The position numbers were made by a program, and so were the translations under genes. Of a stretch of DNA of 64,000 nt, positions 54,023 through 64,000 are shown piece after piece. Within the stretch, counting starts at the first letter, position 1, and each line of letters begins with the position of its first letter. The notes under the pieces were generated by a model. The model made no database searches. It had not been told where the DNA came from and saw only the letters and a program-made list of their open reading frames with translations. Source of the DNA: Peronospora farinosa (lineage: Eukaryota; Oomycota; Peronosporomycetes; Peronosporales; Peronosporaceae); the NCBI GenBank assembly GCA_947646735.1, contig CANTFK010000980.1, forward strand, positions 496,001 to 560,000, in the 5' to 3' direction.

Positions 54023-57000
54023 TTACTGCGCTATCTTGGCCAGCGACGCGATGGCGTAAATCTTAATCTCGGAGCCGCCATCAACCTTGACGATACCATC
54101 AGACGCATCTGTACCGATCAGCGAGCCCCTAGTGCCTGCTTCATCGCCTGACAAGATGATCACAGTGTCTTGTTTCTCCGGCATCACCGGCCGCACACTG
54201 TTTAACGACACAGTGATCACGCGACCATCTACATCGAGTGAGCACGAACTACCACTCACGCTGGTAATGGCGCCCACTCTGCCAATCTGTTCACCAACGA
54301 TCACTTCAACCTCCACGCCCTTCATCTTCCATGTTACTTCTCCGCTAGCAAGTCCACCCGCAGAGTCGTTTGCGTCCTGGTTGAAGGCAGGCGTGACAGG
54401 AACCCCGTTGCCTCCCATCATGCCAGGCGTCGCTGCAGGTGTGGCAGCAGAGTTCATACGACCCATGGGAGTTGCCACGCCGAAGCCAGGAGTCATTGGA
54501 TTGTGGTTGTATCCCGGAGTATTGATTCCTGGAGTCACGGGGTTAAGACCAGGGGTCATCGCCGACAAGCCAGGTGTCGTAGGGTTAAAGCCAGGAGTCA
54601 TCGGTTCCATTCCCATTGGCTCGTGGCCCATACCAGGTGTGGAAGCAGACAGATGTGCGGGTGTTGTCGGATTCAAACCTGGTGTCATCGGATTCAGACC
54701 GGGCGTCGTCGGGTTATGCCCCATCATGTAGGCTGGAGTCCTCGGCTGCAGTCCAGATGTCGAGTTCACTCCAGGAGTCGTAGAGTCTGCAGCTGGGGTT
54801 ACAGGCATCATGCCATCTCCACTTGGAGAGCGCGGGGCTATCATCGTCGTCGGGTTTGAATAGCGGCTTCTCGACATATCACTCGACGGCGCAGCAGGTT
54901 CCAATGGTGTGCCGAAGCTAGTAGCGTGGGTAATATCCTTTTCCTGATTCATCTGCGTTTCTAGCAGTGCATCATCATTCGCAACATTCCATGCCTCACC
55001 AGCGCGTCCGGATGATTGCGGAGTACTCATTCCACGATGCAGTGGTGTTGCCATAGGAGTCATCGCACTTCCGTGAAGTGGTGTCTGCGACGGAAGCGGC
55101 GTAGTGCCAGTCATCGGAGTTCCTGCATAGCGAGGCTTGTCCACCACTCCACCTTCACGCGTGCCAGCAACGCTGATATGTATTCGATCAATATCCACAA
55201 CCTTTGCTTTGCAATGAATTTCCACTTTGACCTTTTGATCGCTTTCATCTACAACAATACCAATGTAGCCTTTCCAGCGCCCTTTTTTCACCTTCACCGT
55301 CTGTCCGATCAATTCGGATTCACGCGGGTTTCTGCCACCTCGCTGATTCTGCTGACGCATTCCAGCATCCATTCGAGGCACCGTTGACTTCGTAATCATA
55401 TCCGAACGCGCCTTACTTCCTGACAGGATAACGCCACGCGCACGTGTCACAAAGATACCCGAGTTGGTCGTGATGCGATTATTGTGAACGAAAAGATATG
55501 TCCGATAAATATGCTTCACCGTTCCACTGTGGCCTGAAAACGTTCCTTCCACAACATTAACCATTTCCCCAACACTAACGTGGTTGTGTTTCTTGTCCAG
55601 TGCTGCTGTTGTGCGCGAAGATTGTATCTTACGCTGCACTTCCTGATCGGAGATAACCCTAGATTGACCATTCTGACAAAGTACTGTAAAGCCCTCACGC
55701 CCGACATGCGTAATCACGCCCACGTCACCATGTGCAAGAGCAACAAGGTCGTAAAGCTCTTTACCCTTGTATGAATCCAATCCTTGGGAGATCTCAGCCG
55801 ACTCCTGTAAATCGCGAACGCGCACTTGGATTTCACGCGCCATACTATCCACAAGCACAACAGCAACAGGAGCACCTTCGCTATCATCCACTGCTACGAC
55901 CGTGCCAGTCTCGCCCGAATACATGCCAGATATCACCTTAATGTGATCACCAACCTTCACGTACTTCATAAGCTGTTTTAGCTGAAAGTCCAAGATCGTA
56001 TCCTTAATTTCTTCGTGAAGCGGCATGACACGGACGGTGTCGTTGGCTGTGTTAGTATTCAGCACGACACCCATGAGGTTAATCAGGTCACCCTCAATTA
56101 CACGTACCGTATCACCTTTAGTGAGCTCGACCTTATTTTTCCAATCATCAGCTTCGACAGAAGCCAGCATATCTTCAGCACTATGTTCGCCATCTTCTTC
56201 TGCAACAGACGAAAAGCGATTGATCTCATCCAGCGTCGGGTTTACGTCATCTGTTGTCAGCATGGTAGCAATGTTCACCTCCTTTATAAGAAAACCTTCC
56301 TGGTAGAAATCATTGTCAAAAAAGTCCATCATTTCTCCCGTGGAAGGATACCGGCGACGGGCCACGTCCGCTCCGGGAACCATGTTCGTGTGAAAAAGCT
56401 TTTGCGGTGGACGTTGACCTTTTTTGTATTTAAGCTGTTCCCCACCCGACAAAACAACTGGGTCCAGCCGCGGAATCATTTTCACCACAGCACGCGCCCC
56501 ATTGTCAAGGATTTCGATAACTTTGCACAGATCACCCTTGTACAATCCTGCGCGCTTCATCCGCGCCCAAGCGCCAGCAACTAGCGGTTTTCTCCGCGTT
56601 TGAACATTCAGAACCGACGTCATTTCATGAATAGGCACCAGCTTCATCGACCATTGCTGTACATCACGCAAACCATTTAGACAATCTTTCGCGTGCGGCT
56701 CGCGCTCCGCCTCCACATAGATGAAGCCCTTTGAGTTGGAGGCCACCACAGATTTGACCATCAAAGGTTCGCCACGGCGTGCAAACTCAACGAACTTGTT
56801 CATGAGTGCCACCACGAGATGCTGCTCGCGACCAGGTTTACACTTAAACACCCACATGCGCGGATCCTGAATGGATGGAAGAAGCGACTGCTGCGCCACT
56901 TCGCTCTGGATCACATCACCACTGTCTTCCTCACCATCGTACTGTCTACGACTCTGTTGGTGGCGTTTCTTGATCCGGTTGACTATGGCCTCGGCGCTCT

Positions 57001-57328
57001 CTGACTCGTCAAACTGCGTGCGGTCCTGCGGCTCATAGCGGTACGAGTTTCCGGCCTCGACCTCTTCGGCCATTTGACGCTCGGATCGGTAGAAATCATC
57101 ATCTTCGTCTTCTTCTTCTTCCTCGTCCTCGTCTACGTCGGCCTCCTCTTCAATAAATTTGTTGACGGGCTTACGGCGCTTCTTGGGCTTGGATTTGCTA
57201 TCGACGGCCTTGCGCTTTTTCACAGGCGTCTCTTCCTCCTCTTCCTCTTCCTCTTCTGGAATTTCGTCCTCTGAAGCGTCCTCATCCTCCGACATGTTAC
57301 GGTCTAGCTCCTCTTCACTCGACGACAT
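54023..57328 (-). CDS. SPT5: Transcription elongation factor SPT5
   Basis: One intronless 1,101-codon ORF (human SPT5 is 1,087). Order: acidic N terminus (MSSSEEELDRNMSEDEDASE), basic patch KPKKRRKPVNKF, NGN domain from about 160 (DPRMWVFKCKPGREQHLVVA, GFIYVEAEREPHAKDCL), a series of KOW motifs (LYKGDLCKVIEILDNGARAV, KGDTVRVIEGDLINLMGVVL, VGDHIKVISGMYSGETGTVV, VGEMVNVVEGTFSGHSGTVK, IGQTVKVKKGRWKGYIGIVV), then a C-terminal repeat region of about 200 residues with recurrent TPG-L/F-NPxTPG units, and a final KOW-like domain. With SPT4 it clamps RNA polymerase II; the repeats are targets of CDK9-type kinases in other eukaryotes. Confidence 0.97.
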   Translation of the reverse strand: MSSSEEELDRNMSEDEDASEDEIPEEEEEEEEETPVKKRKAVDSKSKPKKRRKPVNKFIEEEADVDEDEEEEEDEDDDFYRSERQMAEEVEAGNSYRYEPQDRTQFDESESAEAIVNRIKKRHQQSRRQYDGEEDSGDVIQSEVAQQSLLPSIQDPRMWVFKCKPGREQHLVVALMNKFVEFARRGEPLMVKSVVASNSKGFIYVEAEREPHAKDCLNGLRDVQQWSMKLVPIHEMTSVLNVQTRRKPLVAGAWARMKRAGLYKGDLCKVIEILDNGARAVVKMIPRLDPVVLSGGEQLKYKKGQRPPQKLFHTNMVPGADVARRRYPSTGEMMDFFDNDFYQEGFLIKEVNIATMLTTDDVNPTLDEINRFSSVAEEDGEHSAEDMLASVEADDWKNKVELTKGDTVRVIEGDLINLMGVVLNTNTANDTVRVMPLHEEIKDTILDFQLKQLMKYVKVGDHIKVISGMYSGETGTVVAVDDSEGAPVAVVLVDSMAREIQVRVRDLQESAEISQGLDSYKGKELYDLVALAHGDVGVITHVGREGFTVLCQNGQSRVISDQEVQRKIQSSRTTAALDKKHNHVSVGEMVNVVEGTFSGHSGTVKHIYRTYLFVHNNRITTNSGIFVTRARGVILSGSKARSDMITKSTVPRMDAGMRQQNQRGGRNPRESELIGQTVKVKKGRWKGYIGIVVDESDQKVKVEIHCKAKVVDIDRIHISVAGTREGGVVDKPRYAGTPMTGTTPLPSQTPLHGSAMTPMATPLHRGMSTPQSSGRAGEAWNVANDDALLETQMNQEKDITHATSFGTPLEPAAPSSDMSRSRYSNPTTMIAPRSPSGDGMMPVTPAADSTTPGVNSTSGLQPRTPAYMMGHNPTTPGLNPMTPGLNPTTPAHLSASTPGMGHEPMGMEPMTPGFNPTTPGLSAMTPGLNPVTPGINTPGYNHNPMTPGFGVATPMGRMNSAATPAATPGMMGGNGVPVTPAFNQDANDSAGGLASGEVTWKMKGVEVEVIVGEQIGRVGAITSVSGSSCSLDVDGRVITVSLNSVRPVMPEKQDTVIILSGDEAGTRGSLIGTDASDGIVKVDGGSEIKIYAIASLAKIAQ

Positions 57329-57584
57329 GGCGGTTACTACAGCTAACGTCCAAGGTTTGTTCTGGTTTCCCCCCTTCGTATGGACCTTTTAATACCGATA
57401 TCAATATTACAGAGGCTTTATCAGAATCTGCACTATGTCACCATCTCATAGAGTTGTTCTCCAATCCAAGTACGATATAAGACTAGTGACACCGAAATGA
57501 TGACTATCGGTATGGTATTGTGTGCGGACATCAGCTACGTTCCCCCTCGCATTCCGAGGAATCAGGAAAGAAGCGACCGACGCG

Positions 57585-59528
57585 ATGGCGGATCAAGTCG
57601 ACGCTGAGGTACCTGCCGCCCCGATTAACGTGATTTTAGGAAAGTCGACATTGCTGGCACGGGTGGTTGCCTTTGTGGGCTCTGTAGATACACGAGTGCT
57701 TGGTGCGTCGCTAAATGCGATAACAATGACGAAAAACGATGCTTGATTTGGTGTCTGGGATATTGACAGCTATTGTACCTGTATGTAGTGTGCTTGAACC
57801 GCAATTGGGCCAGGGAAATGATGAAGCCGTCAGTGTGGGAGATATCAGCTGGTGTTCCGTACGAGCCGCTGCTGATCAATTGCTTCCGTCGCGCTGCCAA
57901 TTACTGCTATCGTGAGGTGGACGCACCCTCCCCGTAATATTTCCTGCTTTATCATTTTTATGACGTCTTTTTAACTAGGCACTTGACTTAAGTCGTAATG
58001 CGGATGCAATGACAGTAATGTGAACCGACGAGGGTCGCCTCCTGCCATTCGAGCATGCCTGTTGAATGAGCGCACGTCCATGCGAGAATACGTGCACGAC
58101 TTGAAGCTCATGACGGCGGAAAACGAGTGGTTTGACAAACGTCCTCGTTCTTTCGGCTTTGTTGACGTGCCGCAAGTAAAAAATGAGATGCAGAAGAATT
58201 CTCGGACAGCATTTGAGAATCCTGGACTGCTTAGCAACCGATTTAGTCGAAACCAAGACGCACGAGTACGTGATCAGTGGTGTTTGCACTATGTCGAGTC
58301 ATATTCTGTTAACAAAATTATCTACATGAGTGCAGCTAGTTTCGGGCACTGTTGATCAAGAGCGCGCAAATTTCTATCTGTGGTCGCTTGAAAAGCAGCA
58401 ACTGCGCGCTTCAATGACACAAGCCAATGCATCGTGCTACGACGTATGTGACGAGGCCCTAGCTATTGGCTGCTCCGACGGCGCAGTCAAGGTTTGGAGC
58501 TTTTCGGCGCTAGAAAGTCGCAACCTCGATACAACGCCGTTAGTGAATGCTTCTCCCACCATGTCAATCTCCCACCGCTCCAGCCTAGGAATGGTCCCTT
58601 TCATCAGAACACGCGCAAAGGACAAGGTAGTAAAGGTCCGAGTCGACCACAACGATGGCACTTTTCTACACTTAGCGACGTCAACAGAGAAAGGGGAAGC
58701 AAATGTTTGGGATGTCACGAAAGGAGAAATTATCGTGTCCATTTCGTCCAGTAAAATCCACAAGTCCATGTTACCACGATCACAGAGAGAAACATGCCCG
58801 CAGATTACGAGTTTGATGCTGCTTCGTAACACGCTCGTATGCGGCACATCATGCGGTCTCATTCGTGTCTTCGATTTGCGCAGCAGCCGACTCACACACC
58901 GACTCGCTGGGCATCCAGGTATGTATTCATCATTGGATCATTGTACCTTAATTTGCCCTGGCTAACCAGTTTTGTTAAAATGTTGCGCAGGTGCTGTCGT
59001 CAATGCAGATACTAAAGGACGGGTTTTATGGTCAGCTGGTAATGAGGGTTCCGTACGCTGGTGGGGTGGAAAGAGCGCGAAGATATTGTCAAAATCTGCC
59101 TTGTGCGAAGGTGCGATCTCGGCTCTCGAGATGGACGAGACTGTAGTTGTTGCAGGCTACTCAGATCAGGGTATGGAAGCTTGGGATGTGCGAACCCAAC
59201 AATCTCTGTGTACATTCAGCAATCACGAACACGGTGGTGTTAAAGCGCTTCAGTTTGATAACCGCAAGCTTGTTAGTGTGTCATCAACCGGCAAGGTAAT
59301 TCTCTCTGTGATGACATGGTTGCTTGTAGCTTGTGCTAAAGATTTTCTGCTTCGTCTACTGCGTAGGCGGCGTTGTGGAGATGGTACGAGCCTAATCCTG
59401 TGCGATGGTTTAAACCTCCAAATCCCTCCGCACGCTTCGTCTCGACAAAGTTTAACGACCGGCACCTTGTGTTCGGTACCGACTGCGGAGAGCTTGTGGA
59501 TTACGACCGACTCGCCACGGTTATGTAA
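57585..59528 (+). CDS. F-box / WD40-repeat protein
   Basis: Exons at 57585-57702, 57789-about 57913, an open block about 58020-58265, 58336-58918, 58991-59295 and 59367-59528. An F-box-like start is formed across the first splice (LLARVVAFVGSVDTRVLG joined to VCLNRNWAREMMKPSVWE). WD-type repeats follow (GCSDGAVKVWSF, TEKGEANVWDVTKGE, GTSCGLIRVFDLRSSRLTHR, SAGNEGSVRWWGG, SDQGMEAWDVRTQQSL). The end is FGTDCGELVDYDRLATVM, then TAA. Such proteins usually pick substrates for SCF ubiquitin ligases; which substrate is unknown. The splice between 57913 and 58020 is unresolved: every frame has a stop around 57990-58020, so a small exon or a lesion must lie there. Confidence 0.75.
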
Positions 59529-60267
59529 GCGATGGCGTGCACTCCGTTGTCACCATGTCGTTTTGAGCAAGGATAGAATAGGAAGCTTCGTTCTCCTTGG
59601 ACTACACGGGCGGAAAATAGTAATCGTGTTTGCCTTTTTAGTCCACGGTGTATCACTTGTTACAGCAGCGCCAGCTGCGAATCGTAAGGGTTATGCGTCA
59701 AGTTGTGTGATACTTTTTTAAAATACACAATGCGCTTCAATTTGATTTCTTGAGCTCGCGACTTCAACGCGCCACCAATAACTTCGTTGACGTCTTTTCC
59801 GTCAACGACTAATGTGAAGTAGATCATAAACTATAATCGTAAGTGAATGGACCCTGCTAGTGCTCGCTACATAAACGACAAGACCCGCCTCATGGTGTGA
59901 ATCAATTAGCTGGAACGAAGCAAAGCTCTGGGCGGCGTCCACGTTGTTGAACAGGTACTAAGTAGCCATTCTAAGTCTAGAGCGGCTCAAAACACCCGAT
60001 AGTCTACGATGTCATGGTTGCAACTCTACTCACTGCATCAAAACAAGCATTTCAGTTCAAAGCCTGACTCACGCTCAGACAGAACGCCACATCACAGACA
60101 TGTATAAGGTTCGTACAAACCCTGATACAAAGCACCCTGCCTCAGTGCTTATTCTCCATCCACGGAAGCACTTTTGATAACTAAGACGCTACTGTAGCTT
60201 GCTGCTGTCGCAGGGCCCTTATCTATCACATAATCATTCCAAAGAATCACCTAGCAGCGATATGATT
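59529..60267. other. Intergenic, no gene seen
   Basis: Spacer between convergent genes (F-box/WD40 and the Rieske protein). No conserved ORF or RNA gene recognised. Confidence 0.5.
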
Positions 60268-60902
60268 CTAAAAAGAATCGTCGTGGAACAACAAATCGGT
60301 GATCGCCGTGAACCCTACATAGAGGATTTTCAATCCATTTCTCTCTTGTCTAACACGGACCGGATAGCACTCCGCCTGGAGGTTGACCGGAACAATGCAT
60401 TGACCGTCCTCGAGCGAGAAGGGCCACCTGTGTCGAGGGCAGGAGACGCATGGCGTGCCGTCAATGTCTTCGATATCACCAAGATGTAGCGAGGCGGCTT
60501 GATGGGGACATGCATTTTGAATAGCATAGAATCCACCTTCGTATTTATATATCGCCACTGTTTTTCCATTTACTCTCACCTTCGTCCCTGGGTGAATGAT
60601 GATACGTCGAAATGGTGTCAATACGTCGAGGGAACAGGAAAGCCTCAAGGATATTGGACCACCCACGAACCTAACGTTGTCGTCCTTGATCCGGGTTTTG
60701 TACGTCTTCGCCCGGTTACTGTATACTCGTATTTTGTTCGATGCTCCGTTGCTTCTACAACATCTACGACAAAAGCAAAGGATTGATTAGTGTCGAGCAG
60801 GATATGGTCTCCAGTGCCTTCTAAGACACACCAGATGGACGCACGTAAGTGCTGAACCAGAGGTAGCGTTCGTCGTCGTGTCTGTTGTGGTTTCGTTGCC
60901 AT
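60268..60902 (-). CDS. Small Rieske [2Fe-2S] protein
   Basis: Two exons, 60902-60671 and 60587-60268; the 83-bp intron has donor GTTCGT and acceptor CACCCAG. Product 183 residues. The second exon is a Rieske domain: TKVRVNGKTVAIYKYEGGFY, NACPHQAASLHLGDI (ligands C and H) and CVSCPRHRWPFSLEDGQC (second C and H), then YPVRVRQERNGLKILYVG. Both ligand pairs are present. The first exon is basic and has no clear targeting signal. It resembles RFESD-like soluble Rieske ferredoxins rather than the bc1 subunit (no membrane anchor). Its electron-transfer partner is unknown. Confidence 0.85.
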
Positions 60903-61152
60903 CTTGCGAGCGGCTCTGCCTCGACTTCGGCTTCTTCCCAGGATAAATCTAGATACAAGCGACTCATGTGTGGCACCGTGTTATCAGAAGTACGTTTTGA
61001 ATTGGCCTAGTGTTTCCTCTCATATCATATTTCCTGTTATCCTACTAGCAAATTAGAATCCAATTTAACAGGATACCTGTTAAATATAATGTTACCCAAA
61101 AATAAGCGAGTGGAGTGGAAACCAGTTCTGGAATCTTTTCGTGAAAATTGAT

Positions 61153-62115
61153 ATGGCGAGCAGGTACGGGGACGAGTTTCGTGGACGCGGCCGAGATCGC
61201 AGCAGAGACCGCGGGTATGGAGGAGGGGGAGGTATTGGAGGAGTCGATAGAGGGTACGGCGGTCGATCGAGCGGCGGGGGCTACGGCCGAGAACGCATGG
61301 GCGGGCGTCGCAGCGAGCAGAGTGGCGGTGGCGCTGAGCATTTGGCGCGTATCCACGGTACGGAGGAGGACCGCGTGAACTGCCCCTTTTACTTCAAAAT
61401 TGGTGCCTGCCGTCATGGTGACCGTTGCTCTCGGCTGCACAACAAGCCCGTGTTCAGCCAGACTATCCTAGTTAGCCACATGTACCAAAACCCGATCGCA
61501 CAGGTCATCGCACAGAACGGAGATCTAGCGTCACTGGACCAGCGCCAGGTGGATGAGGAATTTGAAGACTTTTACGAGGAAATATTTGAAGAGTTGTGCA
61601 AGTTTGGCAAGCTGGAGGAGCTTAACATCTGCGATAATCTAGGAGATCACCTGGTAGGCAACGTGTATGCCAAGTATGACGACGAAGAGCATGCGGCAGC
61701 GGCGCAAAAGTCTCTTTACGGTCGTTTCTATGCTGGACGACCGCTTGTGTGCGAATTCTCGCCTGTGACGGATTTCAGAGAAGCGCGTTGCCGACAGTTT
61801 GATGAGGGTACGTGCAATCGTGGCGGCTATTGCAATTTTATGCACATCAAGACGGTGCCGCGGTCCATGCAGCGTGAGCTAGAAAGGACGTTCAATCGCG
61901 ATCATCGTGTCAAAAATCGCAGCAGGAGCAGAAGCAAGAGTAGAAGTCGCAGTGGCAGTCGTGGGCGAGGATACGTTGCGCGAGGACGCTCGCACAGTGG
62001 GTCGCATGATGCTCAGAAGGGCGAATTTTCTCGTCGCAAAGGCAGCCGTAGCCGGTCCCCGTCGCCTGCCAAGAAAGACCGCCGTAGTCGATCCCGCAGT
62101 ATCCCCCACTCGTGA
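61153..62115 (+). CDS. U2AF1: U2AF small subunit (U2AF35)
   Basis: One 320-residue ORF starting at the ATG at 61153; the open frame extends four codons upstream but to a GTG. Order: a Gly/Arg-rich N-terminal extension with RGYGGGGG-type repeats (about 50 residues, longer than in animals), first CCCH zinc finger (CPFYFKIGACRHGDRCSRLH), the UHM/RRM-like domain (EELCKFGKLEELNICDNLGD, GNVYAKYDDEEHAAAA, FYAGRPLVCEFSPVTDFREA), second CCCH finger (CRQFDEGTCNRGGYCNFMH) and an RS tail (SRSRSKSRSRSGSRGRG). It recognises the 3' splice-site AG with U2AF65. Confidence 0.96.
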   Translation: MASRYGDEFRGRGRDRSRDRGYGGGGGIGGVDRGYGGRSSGGGYGRERMGGRRSEQSGGGAEHLARIHGTEEDRVNCPFYFKIGACRHGDRCSRLHNKPVFSQTILVSHMYQNPIAQVIAQNGDLASLDQRQVDEEFEDFYEEIFEELCKFGKLEELNICDNLGDHLVGNVYAKYDDEEHAAAAQKSLYGRFYAGRPLVCEFSPVTDFREARCRQFDEGTCNRGGYCNFMHIKTVPRSMQRELERTFNRDHRVKNRSRSRSKSRSRSGSRGRGYVARGRSHSGSHDAQKGEFSRRKGSRSRSPSPAKKDRRSRSRSIPHS

Positions 62116-62681
62116 GGCGAGTCGTGGGAGTTTGAAAGGAGAAGAGGGTGGCGTAGAGAACAAGCACCGAAGGTGTTTCACCCTCAAACTAGATCTCTAA
62201 TTCAATGCTACATGGCCAGGTTGCTAAGCCAAGGAAAAGGTATGTAGTAGGGCTTTTATTTCTCTCTTGTTACCATCTAGGTGTTTTGACACCTAATACA
62301 TGGATTTAATCGTTCAATTTTTTAGTAGTCAGTAAAAGAAAGTATTGCTATAACAGAACAAGATGGCGAGTGACTAACTGCACGTGAGTTGATAGCAGGC
62401 TCCTGTTGCAGAAAACCTGCTACTGGCTGACACTTTGGGCTGTTCAACAACGTAAAGTAGTAGTGACTTTGAAGTTGTTTGCAAGCGAGATGTTAAAGTG
62501 CGAAAACACTTCTACAGTAAAGCTAATACTATTCCGTGCAGGTGTCGGTTACTAGTGAAAATCATCGTCGTAAAAGGCATCCTGCATATGCTGCTTCCGT
62601 TTACGGTCCCCCTTGAGTTCATTGCTGCGTTGCTTCCTCGAAGCAGACTTTTTGTCAAAGATATCGCTCTACTCCACACAA
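62116..62681. other. Intergenic between convergent genes
   Basis: Spacer between U2AF1 and the IFRD-like gene. A/T-rich; no gene recognised. Confidence 0.5.
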
Positions 62682-63943
62682 TCAGACATCACAACAAGCC
62701 AAATCAAAAGTAGGGCTAAAAATATGACAACGCACCCTGTCCACATTGCGGTCTTCCAAAGTCTCAGGCAAGTCCAGCATCGCACGAAGCGCATTATTGT
62801 ACTTGATGTGCTCCTGAAGGCCAGTCTGCAAACAATCCTTCACCGCTTCAAATTGCTTCACAGATCGCCAAGTGCTGATCTCTAGCACCTCACCTTTCAC
62901 CGTAAAAGAGACGTGTGGAGTTTCACCGGTCTATCCAAAACAAACAACACATCAAAGTCAGTAACGATCACTTCAAAGGTTTGTCCTACATCGCACGGTT
63001 CAAATCTTACAGCAAGTGTCGAGTGAATGTCTCGAAAGACAAAACGCTGTGTCTTGCAATCCTTCTTGCTGTTTTTCTTGCTGTTGTTCTTGCTCATTTC
63101 AAGGAAACGTCCCACGATCTCTTCTCCATATGGCAGAGAAACACCGCAACACTGCGCGCATTCGTACAGGAAAGCAACATTCTCACCGGCGGCAGAACGC
63201 ACGTCGACGTCCTTGTGCTCGAGCAAGACCAGAAACTTCGGCACCAGTCTGTCAATCGTAAGCATGCAATCGGGCAAAAAAATGGTTTGCAAGACATTGT
63301 GCTGTAAGACAAACAAAACTTTCTATATATATACCTTTCCAGCAATTCATCGCTAGCGAGGATATCGTCTGAGAGGGACGAAGCAACAAGCCCCCACGAA
63401 TCCAGCGCTGCTTTGCAAATATCGCCAATAATTTTCGGATTGAAAAACGTCTCGAGTAGCCCCAAAAGCTCTAAAGTGTTCTCTTCCTCAACACTGCTCA
63501 GAAAACAGATCAATGCGAGCGCACGGATCGTCTAAACACATGACAAATGCGTAAGCATGATCTTAGATGGTAACAGGTCAATCAAACGGTAGGATGCATC
63601 ACATACCGCCACCTTAACCTTTGCGGTTTTGGCTGTCTTGATCAATGGATTTAGCACGGCTTTCGATCGCTGGTAAAAGCGCTCCTCATCATCTCCAAAA
63701 ATGATTGCCAGGATCGCCAGAATACGAGATCCTAACACTGCTTCGTCTTCAGACGGCTTGCGCAAGCATCCAAGCACATTGTCGAAGAAGCTGAGGCAAT
63801 TATAACTATTTCAGCGTCCTGGTCTAGCATTGTATAACTTTAATGTGGTGGTGCATGCGTACCTTTCGTTGACGTCTTCCGGTGCCAAGTATTGCAGTAG
63901 GTAGGTAGTCAGATTTTCCATGGCAGCAACCCGTGTGGTCGTT
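62682..63943 (-). CDS. IFRD-family (interferon-related developmental regulator) protein, 5' end outside window
   Basis: Exons read on the minus strand: 63943-63863, 63790-63607, about 63529-63335, 63248-62990 and 62930-62682. Their phases agree throughout. HEAT-like helices: YLLQYLAPEDVNE, VLGCLRKPSEDEAVLGSRIL, IRALALICFLSSVEEENTLE and LVPKFLVLLEHKDVDVRSAA. These are followed by KKDCKTQRFVFRDI, the family hallmark (KRKQRSVFRDV in human IFRD1), and a C-terminal domain VKGEVLEISTWRSVKQFEAV...HIKYNNALRAML. An acceptor CTTAG precedes 63943, so the 5' exons lie beyond 64000. IFRD proteins are transcription/translation co-regulators; the exact role here is unknown. Confidence 0.82.
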
Positions 63944-64000
63944 CTAAGTACATGTGCGTATAGGATAATATTGTAAAAAAGGAGCGTGCATTCTATGCTC

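Noticed and set aside
57522..57584. Upstream start for the F-box/WD40 gene
   Set aside because: The open frame extends upstream, but the F-box-type N terminus starts cleanly at the ATG at 57585.

Overview
The window looks like an oomycete chromosome segment, probably Peronosporales (Phytophthora or downy-mildew type). The host genes carry few, short introns (about 65-105 bp) with GTRNGT-like donors. The gene blocks are compact, and between them lies a transposon pile-up of about 40 kb. The taxonomic call is an inference from gene structure, protein resemblance and element types; no rRNA or barcode locus is present.

Left gene block (1-11.1 kb): a Dim1-like thioredoxin-fold splicing protein (TXNL4B type, partial), RPA1, a divergent histone H4/H3 pair with animal-type 3' stem-loops, PEX2, SIL1 (ER Hsp70 exchange factor), a GNB1L-type WD40 protein, and the 3' part of a class 3 lipase with zinc knuckles. 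The lipase abuts a partial, inverted, frameshifted copy of RPA1 (about 11.35-12.0 kb).

Transposon nest (12.1-52.3 kb), readable from target-site duplications (TSDs) and rejoining reading frames. A Gypsy relic (Gypsy-3) has its LTR split by a Mutator-like element (MULE-1, 12181-47584). A LINE sits inside MULE-1 and has three blocks (12.55-12.94, 21.1-22.7 and 33.3-40.1 kb). Gypsy-1 (12939-21106, TSD CGCAC) and Gypsy-2 (22701-33343, TSD GCGAA) each inserted into the LINE ORF2. Two related elements of about 1.3 kb (24677-25940, TSD AGTG; 28982-30283, TSD TTCC) then inserted into Gypsy-2. A Copia element with identical LTRs (42291-47388, TSD GGAAG) sits in MULE-1. Beyond the Gypsy-3 relic is a second MULE transposase relic.

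Right gene block (54.0-64 kb): SPT5, an F-box/WD40 protein, a small Rieske-type protein, the U2AF small subunit and an IFRD-family protein (5' end outside the window). These are housekeeping genes with no operon-like relation.

The most unusual signals are in the Gypsy elements. Gypsy-1 is saturated from LTR to LTR with perfect short inverted repeats, and at least two of these hairpins differ between its two LTRs while keeping their pairing. Gypsy-1 and Gypsy-2 also both carry an antisense gene that starts beside the 3' LTR and runs tail-to-tail into the chromodomain, with a shared acidic DPxL[VI]VDY motif.
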